Positions 25,466 through 32,694 of a stretch of 45,760 nt of DNA are shown here, in pieces. How positions within the stretch are numbered: position 1 is the first letter of the stretch; every line of letters starts with the position of its first letter. The position numbers and the translations under genes were made by a program. The notes beneath the pieces were generated by a model, which had not been told where the DNA came from, did not search any database, and worked only from the letters and a program-made list of their open reading frames with translations. This stretch comes from Polaromonas sp. (GTDB taxonomy: Bacteria > Pseudomonadota > Gammaproteobacteria > Burkholderiales > Burkholderiaceae_C), in assembly GCA_021731285.1 (NCBI GenBank), contig JAKFXR010000010.1, forward strand, positions 1 through 45,760, in the 5' to 3' direction.

Positions 25466-26623
25466 ATGAAATTCCGCACTTCCCTGGCACTGGCCGCACT
25501 TGCGCTCAGCACCGGTTCTGTCATGGCCCAGCAAGGCGTGAGCAAAACAGAAATTACCCTGGGCTCCATCCAGGACCTGTCCGGCCCGATCGCGGGTTTT
25601 GGCAAGCAGGCGCGCCTCGGCATGCTGCTGCGTGTCGACGAAATCAACGAGCAGGGCGGCATCAACGGCCGCAAGCTCAAATTGATTGTGGAAGACTCAG
25701 CCTATGACCCGAAGAAGGCGGTGCTGGCAGCGCAAAAGCTGGTGAACCAGGACAAGATTTTCATGATGGTCGGCCACATTGGCACCGCGCAAAATCTTGC
25801 CGCCATGCCGGTGCAGTTCGACAAAAACGTCATCAACTTCTTCCCGATCACTGCAGCGCGGGAGATGTACGAGCCTTTCCACAAACTCAAGTACTCTTTT
25901 GCCGCCACCTACTTTGACCAGATGCGCAATGCCACACCAAAAATGGTGAAGGAAAAGAACATCAAGAAAGTCTGCACCATGTACCAGGACGATGAGTTCG
26001 GCCTGGAAGTCATGCGTGGCGGTGAGGCCGGCCTGAAAACCATAGGCATGGAGTTCGCCGAGAAAACCTCTTACAAGCGCGGCGCCACCGACTTCTCCTC
26101 GCAAGTTGCCAAGATGAAGTCTTCCGGCTGCGAAATGGTCGTGCTCGGCACCATCATCCGCGAGACCATAGGTGCCATCGGCGAGTCGCGTAAAACCGGC
26201 TTCAACCCCGTGTTCCTGGGCTCCAGCGCGTCGTACACCGACCTGATCCACAAGCTGGGCGGCAAGGCCATGGACGGCCTGTATGCCACCATGACTGTGC
26301 AAAACCCCTACCTGGACGAGGCTTCGCAGCCCATCCGCTTCTGGGCCAACAAGTACAAGACCAAGTTCAATGAAGATCCCACTGTCTTCTCGGTCTATGG
26401 CTACAACATCATCGACACTTTTGCCAAAGCTGCACAAAAGGCCGGCACCAACCTGACCACAGACAGCTTCATCAAGGTCATGGACACCATGGTGATCCCA
26501 CCCGACATGTTTGGAAGCTCGCAGGCCACCTACACCTCCACCAAGCGACTGGGCAGCGACGCCTCCCGCCTGTCGCAAATCACCGACGGCAAGTGGAAAC
26601 CGGTTTCGGAGTACTTCAGATAA
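25466..26623 (+). CDS. Liv-type periplasmic substrate-binding protein
   Basis: The 385-residue protein starts MKFRTSLALAALALSTGSVM at 25466 (AGGAGA upstream), a Sec signal peptide ending in AQQ. The mature protein follows the LivK/peripla_BP_6 pattern (ITLGSIQDLSGPIAGFGKQA, INEQGGINGRKL, YQDDEFGLEVMRGGEAGL). It delivers substrate to LivHMGF. Liv-type receptors in catabolic clusters commonly bind aromatic or branched organic acids, not only amino acids; here the neighbours point to a branched or terpenoid acid, by inference. It is the last gene of the plus-strand operon, ending at a terminator. Confidence 0.92.
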   Translation: MKFRTSLALAALALSTGSVMAQQGVSKTEITLGSIQDLSGPIAGFGKQARLGMLLRVDEINEQGGINGRKLKLIVEDSAYDPKKAVLAAQKLVNQDKIFMMVGHIGTAQNLAAMPVQFDKNVINFFPITAAREMYEPFHKLKYSFAATYFDQMRNATPKMVKEKNIKKVCTMYQDDEFGLEVMRGGEAGLKTIGMEFAEKTSYKRGATDFSSQVAKMKSSGCEMVVLGTIIRETIGAIGESRKTGFNPVFLGSSASYTDLIHKLGGKAMDGLYATMTVQNPYLDEASQPIRFWANKYKTKFNEDPTVFSVYGYNIIDTFAKAAQKAGTNLTTDSFIKVMDTMVIPPDMFGSSQATYTSTKRLGSDASRLSQITDGKWKPVSEYFR

Positions 26624-26640
26624 GGTTGGCCATTGATTTG

Positions 26641-26668
26641 AAAAAGCCACCTGCGGGTGGCTTTTTTT
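26641..26668 (+). terminator. Intrinsic terminator of the liv operon
   Basis: The arms AAAAAGCCACC (26641-26651) and GGTGGCTTTTTTT (26656-26668) form a stem with a four-base loop and a T-run, 17 bases after the binding-protein stop. Confidence 0.93.
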
Positions 26669-26715
26669 CGCCCCTCATCCAGTGGCGCCCCGGATACGGG
26701 CGAAGGTCTCGTTCT

Positions 26716-26940
26716 TTACTGGCCTGATTGCTGACGGGCAAACCCGTCCAGCTCGCGCGCCAGCTTGCTAAACCGCGCCCGGTACTGTGCCGGGCTCAAA
26801 CCCACGGTGCGGCGAAACAGGCGTCCAAAAAATCCGGCATCGCTATACCCGACGTCCTGGGCGATCGCCTCGACTGGCGCGTCGCCGGACTCCAGCATCT
26901 GTTGCGGCCTGACCCGGTCCCGCAGCTGCTTGCTGCCTGA
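26716..26940 (-). pseudogene. C-terminal remnant of an AraC/GlxA-type regulator
   Basis: The minus-strand frame shows the second half of an AraC-type DNA-binding domain (EAIAQDVGYSDAGFFGRLF, then RRTVGLSPAQYRARF) and a short tail. The N-terminal ligand-binding part and the first helix-turn-helix are absent; just upstream the frame runs into the end of the thioesterase gene at 26951. About 70 residues remain. It is a relic of a longer regulator that has been deleted, and is probably not functional. Confidence 0.75.
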
Positions 26941-26950
26941 AACGGCCCCT

Positions 26951-27445
26951 TCAGGACACGATGTAAGCGCCTGCCCCGGTAGACAGCAGCTTGCCATCGG
27001 CGCCGAGAAATTCCATGCGCGTGCTGGCTACCCGGGAGCCCAGGCGCATGACTTCTGCGCGCAGCTCAAAATGCTCGCTGATGCCGGGGCGCAGGTAGTC
27101 GACCCGCAGATCGATGGTGCCGAGTTTGCTGAAACGCTGCAGGCGCTGCAACGGCGACTCATCCATGTGACGCGCGCCAATCGCCGCCATCACGGCAAGA
27201 CCTCCCATGGCGTCCAGGCCGGCGCTGATGACGCCCCCATGGATGCGGTTGTGCAGATAATGCCCGACCAGCTGGTCATTCATCATGATCCGCGCCGCCA
27301 CACGCTCCGGCGTCAGGACGGTAATCTTCAGACCCAGCACCCGGTTGAAGGTGATCTTGTCCTCGAACAGGGTTTTCAGACCGGCGACAAACTCCGGCTC
27401 GAATTCCGCAGGCACGGCGCTGGCGTGTGATGGGGCTTTGCTCAT
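26951..27445 (-). CDS. PaaI-family thioesterase
   Basis: The 164-residue hotdog protein starts MSKAPSHASAVPAEFEPEF. It contains the PaaI/YbgC-like core HNRIHGGVISAGLDAMGGLA, with the histidine-asparagine and aspartate region typical of thioesterases acting on hydroxyphenylacetyl- or medium-chain acyl-CoA. Its ATG overlaps the stop of the acyl-CoA dehydrogenase gene by four bases, so it is the last gene of the TetR-led operon. It may release CoA from dead-end intermediates. Confidence 0.85.
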   Translation of the reverse strand: MSKAPSHASAVPAEFEPEFVAGLKTLFEDKITFNRVLGLKITVLTPERVAARIMMNDQLVGHYLHNRIHGGVISAGLDAMGGLAVMAAIGARHMDESPLQRLQRFSKLGTIDLRVDYLRPGISEHFELRAEVMRLGSRVASTRMEFLGADGKLLSTGAGAYIVS

Positions 27446-28665
27446 AGGCCCAATTGTCGTGCAGCCAGGTCTTTCATGATCTCTTCGGCGCCCCCGCCAA
27501 TCATCATGACCTTGACCTCGCGGTAGATCCGCTCACTGGCGGTGCCCCGCATGTAACCCATGCCGCCAAGAATCTGCACGGCCTGGTCGGCGCAGAACTG
27601 CATGGTCTGCGTGGCGTGGTTTTTCAGCATGCAGACATGGGCGACCCAGTCCGGTCCGCTGTCTCCGGCGTCCACGCGGTTGGCCAGCGCATCCACCCAG
27701 GCTTGTGTGGACGCAATACGCATCTGCATGTCGACCAGTTTGTGGCGTACGACCTGCTTGTCCGACAGCGCGCTGCCAAAGGTCTTGCGCTGGCGCGCCC
27801 AGTCCAGCGCCTCGTCGTAACAGGCCTGGGCAAAACCCAGCGACGCAGCCGACATGGCCAGGCGTTCGCCATTGAAGTTGCCCATGATGATTTTGAAACC
27901 ACCACCATCTTCACCCAGCAGATGGCTTGCCGGCACACGCACGCCGTCAAAGCGCAGGTGCGCGGTGTCCGAGCACCACCAGCCCATTTTCTGCAGCCGG
28001 GTGCGTGTCAGTCCGGGCGAGTTGCCCGGTACCAGCAGCATCGAAATGCCGCCCGAGCCCTTGGCACCGCCGGACCGCCCCAAGGCGCCAACGCCCCCCT
28101 GGGGGACAGCGAAGCGTGGGGGCTCAGTTTCACCCGACTCCCCGGTTCGCACAGCCACCGTGATGAAGTCAGCGCGCATGCCAGAGGTGATGAAAACTTT
28201 TTCACCGTCGATGACATACCCGTCGCCGTCCCGCCGCGCTGTCGTGCGCAGGGCCGCCACATCCGATCCGCCGCCAGGCTCGGTGATGGCCAGCGCCGCT
28301 ATTTTTTCGCCACGCAGCACCCCGGGGATGACGGCCTGCTGCAATGCTGCAGAACCGTAAGCCAGCACCGGAGGCAAACCGATGTTGTGAGAGAACAGGC
28401 TGGCGAGTACGCCGCCGCTGCGGCCGTAACGGCACAGGGCGATGGTCATCGCGTTGCGCAGCCGCCATGACGCCGGAACGCCGCCCAGCGCCTCGGGGTA
28501 GCCCAGAGCCAGCAAGCCCAGCTCAGCCGCTTGCCGATACAGCGCACGCGGGAATTCTCCCTCGTCATCCCACCGGCTCACATGCGGCGATATTTCGCGC
28601 TCCGCAAAACGCCGGACCGTTGCTGAGATGTCAGCCAGTGCGTCCAGGTCGGTGGAGCTGTTCAT
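27442..28665 (-). CDS. Acyl-CoA dehydrogenase with an in-frame repeat insertion
   Basis: The 407-residue flavoprotein has the family motifs ALAITEPGGGSDVAALR and VFITSGMRAD, and the C-terminal GGMGYMRGTASERIYREV. It oxidises an acyl-CoA to the 2-enoyl-CoA and passes electrons to ETF. Residues about 176-205 are a glycine- and proline-rich stretch with no counterpart expected in the family; they are encoded by a dispersed repeat (about 28051-28140) that lies between VAVRTG and GISMLLVPG. The ends overlap the carboxylase alpha gene and the thioesterase gene by four bases each. It is the second dehydrogenase of the operon. Confidence 0.9.
   Translation of the reverse strand: MNSSTDLDALADISATVRRFAEREISPHVSRWDDEGEFPRALYRQAAELGLLALGYPEALGGVPASWRLRNAMTIALCRYGRSGGVLASLFSHNIGLPPVLAYGSAALQQAVIPGVLRGEKIAALAITEPGGGSDVAALRTTARRDGDGYVIDGEKVFITSGMRADFITVAVRTGESGETEPPRFAVPQGGVGALGRSGGAKGSGGISMLLVPGNSPGLTRTRLQKMGWWCSDTAHLRFDGVRVPASHLLGEDGGGFKIIMGNFNGERLAMSAASLGFAQACYDEALDWARQRKTFGSALSDKQVVRHKLVDMQMRIASTQAWVDALANRVDAGDSGPDWVAHVCMLKNHATQTMQFCADQAVQILGGMGYMRGTASERIYREVKVMMIGGGAEEIMKDLAARQLGL
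28051..28140. repeat. GC-rich dispersed repeat inserted in frame in an acyl-CoA dehydrogenase gene
   Basis: The stretch holds a palindromic core GCCCCCCTGGGGG and flanking ACAGCGAAGCGTGGGGGCT, a layout I associate with intergenic repeats of Comamonadaceae. It encodes about 30 extra residues and keeps the frame open. The boundaries are estimated from where the protein departs from the family pattern. Confidence 0.6.
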
Positions 28666-30608
28666 GCTTCAAACCTCAGCAAGACCTGGCCCGTGGCCGT
28701 CTGCTGGCCGGACTCGACCGCCACGTCAGCCACCACCGCATCGCGGCTTGCGCAGACAGCGTGCTCCAGCTTCATCGACTCGATCACCAGCAAGGTGTCG
28801 CCACGCATGACCTGCGCGCCAGCGGCGACCTTCACCGCAATGACTTTTCCGTTGAACGGCGCACGCAACTCCATCGTCGGGCTTGCCGATGCCGCCGCGG
28901 CAACAGGCTCCAGGCTCATATCCCTGAGCCAGACTTCGGTTCCATCCACCTGCACATGCCAGCGTCCATCTGCCACCTGGCAGGCCTGCACGGTGCTGGA
29001 GAGTCCATCCAGCGTCACGCGCAGTTCACCGCCAGGGGTGCGCACGCAGGCGGCCGTGTACCGCTGCGCACCGACCAGCACCTCCAGCCCGGCGCTGCCG
29101 GTTTCTGTCACCGTTATGGCCAGCAACTGCTCACCACGCAACATGCGCAAAGACTTCGCAAAGGGACACGGCAAAACCTGCGCCGCACCCGCGGTTCCGC
29201 TGAAATACGCGCCCAAGGCCGCGCGCACCATCACTTGCCACTGCTGGTCTGCCAGGGTTTGGCGAAGGGTGTCCCCGTGTTCAGCCAGAAAAGGAATCAG
29301 GGCCTGACCGGCGCGAAACACCGGGTGCTCCAGGCAAGCCGCCAGAAAAGCGCGGTTGGTCGGCAGACCCAGTACCTGCGTGTCCGCCAGCGCGGCCCTC
29401 ATGTGGGCGAGGGCCTGGTCCCGGTTGTCTCCATGCACGATCAGCTTGCCCAGCATGGAGTCATAAAACGGCGTCACCTCCAGCCCTGCATACAGGGCAT
29501 GGTCAAACCTGGCGTGCACAGGCGCATGGAAGTGCCGGACTTGTCCCGCGTGCGGCGAAAAATCGCTGTCTTCAGCGCACAGCCGCAGCTCGATCGCATG
29601 GCCGCGAAAGCTCACCTCGTCCTGTTGCAGCGGCAAGGTCTCTCCCTGTGCTATCCGCAACTGCCATTCGACAAGGTCCAGGCCGATAACCATTTCGGTG
29701 ACGGGATGCTCAACCTGCAAGCGCGTGTTCATCTCCATCAGGAAAAACTCGCCTTGTTCATCAAGAAGAAACTCCACCGTGCCAGCGCCCACATAGCCGG
29801 CGGCTTGTGCCAGCGCCACGGCGCAAGCTCCCATGCGCTCACGCAGTTCAGCGTTCACTGCGGGGCTGGGCGACTCTTCAATCAGCTTTTGGTGACGCCG
29901 CTGGACCGAGCAATCACGTTCACCCAGATGGATGCAGTGTCCGTGCGCATCAGCAAACACCTGCACTTCCACATGGCGCGGGCTCAAGAGTGCCCGCTCC
30001 AGCAGCAGCTCTGCACTGCCAAAGGACGACAGGGCTTCCGAGCGGGCGCTGTCCAGTGCAGCCTGCAATCCGGCCGCCTCCGTCACCAGACGCATGCCGC
30101 GCCCTCCGCCGCCTGCCGTGGCTTTGACCATCAGGGGGTAACCCAGAAGTTTTGCCTCGGCGTTCAAAATTGCATCGCAAGAATCTGCGCCCTGATACCC
30201 GGGAAGGCAGGGCACCTTGTGCTGCTGGGCCAGCTGCTTGGCACTGGCCTTGTTGCCCAGCGCACGGATGGCGGCAGGTGGCGGACCGACCCAGATCAAG
30301 CCCGCATCAAGCACGGCCTGAGCAAAGTCGGCGTTCTCACTCAGGAAACCATAACCCGGGTGTAGCGCATCGGCGCCCGATGCCCGGGCGGCGGCCAGCA
30401 GCTTGTCGATGCGCAAATAGGAATCGGCCGACAACTGCCCACCCAGCGCCACGGCACTGCCGGCCTCCTGCACATGCAGGCTTTGCGCGTCTGCATCGGA
30501 GTACACCGCGACCGTGGCGATGCCCATGCGGTGCGCGCTGCGCATGATGCGCCGTGCAATCTCGCCCCGGTTGGCGATCAGCAGGCGGCGGATGACGGCG
30601 TGTGTCAT
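28662..30608 (-). CDS. atuF: Biotin carboxylase alpha subunit (geranyl-/methylcrotonyl-CoA carboxylase type)
   Basis: The 648-residue protein starts MTHAVIRRLLIANRGEIARR at 30608. It has a biotin carboxylase N-domain, an ATP-grasp domain with glycine-rich KATAGGGGRGM, a C-domain (CAEDSDFSPHAG) and a C-terminal biotinyl domain with the biotin lysine K613 in IESMKLEH. It carries out the ATP-dependent carboxylation of biotin for the beta subunit encoded at 32695. The gene overlaps both neighbours by four bases. In an Atu-like pathway the complex would carboxylate cis-geranyl-CoA; methylcrotonyl-CoA is the alternative. Confidence 0.85.
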   Translation of the reverse strand: MTHAVIRRLLIANRGEIARRIMRSAHRMGIATVAVYSDADAQSLHVQEAGSAVALGGQLSADSYLRIDKLLAAARASGADALHPGYGFLSENADFAQAVLDAGLIWVGPPPAAIRALGNKASAKQLAQQHKVPCLPGYQGADSCDAILNAEAKLLGYPLMVKATAGGGGRGMRLVTEAAGLQAALDSARSEALSSFGSAELLLERALLSPRHVEVQVFADAHGHCIHLGERDCSVQRRHQKLIEESPSPAVNAELRERMGACAVALAQAAGYVGAGTVEFLLDEQGEFFLMEMNTRLQVEHPVTEMVIGLDLVEWQLRIAQGETLPLQQDEVSFRGHAIELRLCAEDSDFSPHAGQVRHFHAPVHARFDHALYAGLEVTPFYDSMLGKLIVHGDNRDQALAHMRAALADTQVLGLPTNRAFLAACLEHPVFRAGQALIPFLAEHGDTLRQTLADQQWQVMVRAALGAYFSGTAGAAQVLPCPFAKSLRMLRGEQLLAITVTETGSAGLEVLVGAQRYTAACVRTPGGELRVTLDGLSSTVQACQVADGRWHVQVDGTEVWLRDMSLEPVAAAASASPTMELRAPFNGKVIAVKVAAGAQVMRGDTLLVIESMKLEHAVCASRDAVVADVAVESGQQTATGQVLLRFEA

Positions 30609-31408
30609 GCCGCCCATCCCGGCTTGCGTCTGGCGGCGAAGGCAGCCAGGCCTTCTGCGGCTTCGGCGCTGCGCAAATTCGCTGCAAATTTGATGGCAGC
30701 AACCCCAGAAAAATCGGGAGCTGGAGGCTGATTCAGCATACAAAGCAGGGCCTTGGTGTGGGCCACGGCACCGGGTGCAGCGCGGCGCAAGGCCTGAATG
30801 CGGCTGGCCACCGCGGCTGGCAGCTCATCGCTCACCTCGTCCACCAGGCCCATCGTCAACGCCTGGTCTGCAGACACCCTGTCACCTGACAGCATCAGAT
30901 GCCGCGCGGCACGATCACCAAGGCGCCGGTGCACAAAGGGCGCGATCTGGGCAGGCACCACACCCAGCGTGACTTCAGGAGCGGCAAACAGCGCTCGGCG
31001 TGAAGCCAGCGCCACATCGGCACAGCACACCAGCCCCAAACCACCACCCATGGCAGGCCCGTCCACCGCCACCAGCAGCAACTGCGGCAGCGCGCACAAG
31101 GCGTTCAACAGGGCACCGAAACCCGCGTTCGCTGCAATCAGCGGATCGGTCTGGCCATCGGGCAGCGCCTGACCGATGGCCTGCGCAAAACCACCGAGAC
31201 TGCCGCCGGCACAGAAGGACCCGCCAGCGCCTTGCAGCACCACAAAGCGCAAGGAGCTGTCGGCGGCGGCCTTAGCGCAGGCTTGCAGCAAACCTTGCAC
31301 CAGCTCGTCGGTCAAGGCGTTTTTGGTCGATGCATCGTTGAGCGTCCAGTACCCGACCTCGCCGGCACGGGTGATCTGCAAGGTCTCAGGCATGGCAGCT
31401 GTACTCAC
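30605..31408 (-). CDS. atuE: Enoyl-CoA hydratase (AtuE-like)
   Basis: The crotonase begins at a GTG at 31408, or at the ATG at 31393 (MPETLQITRAGEVGYWTLND), giving 267 or 262 residues. It has the oxyanion segments SFCAGGSLGGFA and DGPAMGGGLGLVCCADVALA, and PEVTLGVVPAQIAPF. In the Atu pathway AtuE hydrates isohexenylglutaconyl-CoA, the product of the carboxylase whose subunits flank this gene. The position next to alpha and near beta subunit genes supports that role, but the sequence alone does not settle the substrate. It overlaps the alpha-subunit gene by four bases. Confidence 0.8.
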   Translation of the reverse strand: MSTAAMPETLQITRAGEVGYWTLNDASTKNALTDELVQGLLQACAKAAADSSLRFVVLQGAGGSFCAGGSLGGFAQAIGQALPDGQTDPLIAANAGFGALLNALCALPQLLLVAVDGPAMGGGLGLVCCADVALASRRALFAAPEVTLGVVPAQIAPFVHRRLGDRAARHLMLSGDRVSADQALTMGLVDEVSDELPAAVASRIQALRRAAPGAVAHTKALLCMLNQPPAPDFSGVAAIKFAANLRSAEAAEGLAAFAARRKPGWAA

Positions 31409-31412
31409 TTGC

Positions 31413-32591
31413 TCAGGCCGACGGTTTTTTGGTCTTGGACAGACCCATGTACCTGGCGATGATGCCCATCATCACCTCGTCGGCGCCGCCGCCTATGGAT
31501 GCCAGACGTCCATCGCGGAACATGCGCGCGACCTTGTTTTCCCAGGTGTAGCCCATGCCGCCCCAGAACTGCAGGCAGGTGTCCGGCACCAGCCGGTTCA
31601 AACGCCCGGCCTTGAGTTTGGCCATGGAAGCCAGCTCGGTCACGTCCTGTCCCTGCACATACAGCTCGCAGGCCCGGTAGGTCATGGCGCGCAGGCCCTC
31701 GACCTCGGTTTTCATTTCGGCCAGTTTGAACTGCACCCACTGCTGGTCAGCCAGGGTGGCGCCAAAGAGCTTGCGCTCGTGCGCCCATTCAACCGTCCAG
31801 TCAATACAGTTGCCCAGCGACTGGATGCAACTCGCGGCGCACCACAGGCGCTCTTCCTGAAACTGCATCATCTGGTACATGAAGCCCGAGCCCTCGGAAC
31901 CAATCAGGTAGCGCTGCGGCACCCGGACTTCGTCAAAATAAATCAGGCCGGTGTCGCTGGCGTTCATGCCTATCTTTTTGATCTTTTTGCCGACCTCTAT
32001 GCCCTTGCGCAGCTTGCCCTTGTCACGCATTGGCACCACCACCAGGCTTTTGTTCTTGTGCGCGGGTCCGTCCCCGGTGTTGACCAGCATGCACATCCAG
32101 TCGGCCTGCAGGCTGTTGGTGATCCACATCTTCTGGCCGGTGATGACATAGTCGGCCCCGTCCTTGCGTGCATGGCTTTTGATGGATGCGACATCGCTGC
32201 CCGCGCCCGGCTCGCTCACACCAATGCAGCCCACCATGTCGCCGGCAATCGCAGGGGCAAGAAAGTCGCGTTTGATCTCGTCGCTGCCAAATCGTGCCAG
32301 CGCCGGTGTGCACATATCGGTCTGCACACCAATGGCCATCGGCACACCACCGCAATCAATATGGCCCAGCGCCTCGGCCATGGCCATGCTGTAGGAGTAA
32401 TCCAGCCCGGCGCCGCCATACTCCTCGGGCTTGGTCAGACCCAGCAAGCCCAGCGTGCCCAGCTTTTTGAAGACCTCATGCGCCGGAAAAATTTCGGCGG
32501 CTTCCCATTCGTCCACATGGGGATTGATCTCTGCATCTATGAAACGTTTGAGCGTCTTCTGGATTTCAAGGTGTTCGTGGGTGTACTGCAT
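31413..32591 (-). CDS. atuD: Acyl-CoA dehydrogenase (AtuD/citronellyl-CoA dehydrogenase-like)
   Basis: The 392-residue flavoprotein opens MQYTHEHLEIQKTLKRFIDA and has EINPHVDEWE and GGVPMAIGVQTDMCTPALAR, then GCIGVSEPGAGSDVASIKS. These segments are strongly reminiscent of AtuD of Pseudomonas, which oxidises citronellyl-CoA to cis-geranyl-CoA. The C-terminal part (WGGMGYTWENKVARMFRDG, then LASIGGGADEVMMGIIARYM) is normal for the family. It follows the beta-subunit gene after a 103-base gap holding a dispersed repeat and precedes the hydratase gene by a few bases. Confidence 0.85.
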   Translation of the reverse strand: MQYTHEHLEIQKTLKRFIDAEINPHVDEWEAAEIFPAHEVFKKLGTLGLLGLTKPEEYGGAGLDYSYSMAMAEALGHIDCGGVPMAIGVQTDMCTPALARFGSDEIKRDFLAPAIAGDMVGCIGVSEPGAGSDVASIKSHARKDGADYVITGQKMWITNSLQADWMCMLVNTGDGPAHKNKSLVVVPMRDKGKLRKGIEVGKKIKKIGMNASDTGLIYFDEVRVPQRYLIGSEGSGFMYQMMQFQEERLWCAASCIQSLGNCIDWTVEWAHERKLFGATLADQQWVQFKLAEMKTEVEGLRAMTYRACELYVQGQDVTELASMAKLKAGRLNRLVPDTCLQFWGGMGYTWENKVARMFRDGRLASIGGGADEVMMGIIARYMGLSKTKKPSA

Positions 32592-32613
32592 GATGATGAT
32601 CTCCTGTATGGGT

Positions 32614-32685
32614 TGTCATCCCGGACTGGATCCGGGATCCATGGTGGTGCACCCACATGGATGCCGGGTCAAGCCCGGCATGACA
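32614..32685. repeat. Dispersed palindromic repeat (TGTCAT...ATGACA), copy 2
   Basis: A 72-base element bounded by TGTCAT and ATGACA with half-site stems ATCCCGGACTGGATCCGGGAT and ATGCCGGGTCAAGCCCGGCAT. It shares ends and layout with copy 1 at 23376-23462. It occupies most of the gap between the carboxylase beta gene and the atuD-like gene. Confidence 0.8.
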
Positions 32686-32694
32686 GCTGATGTG

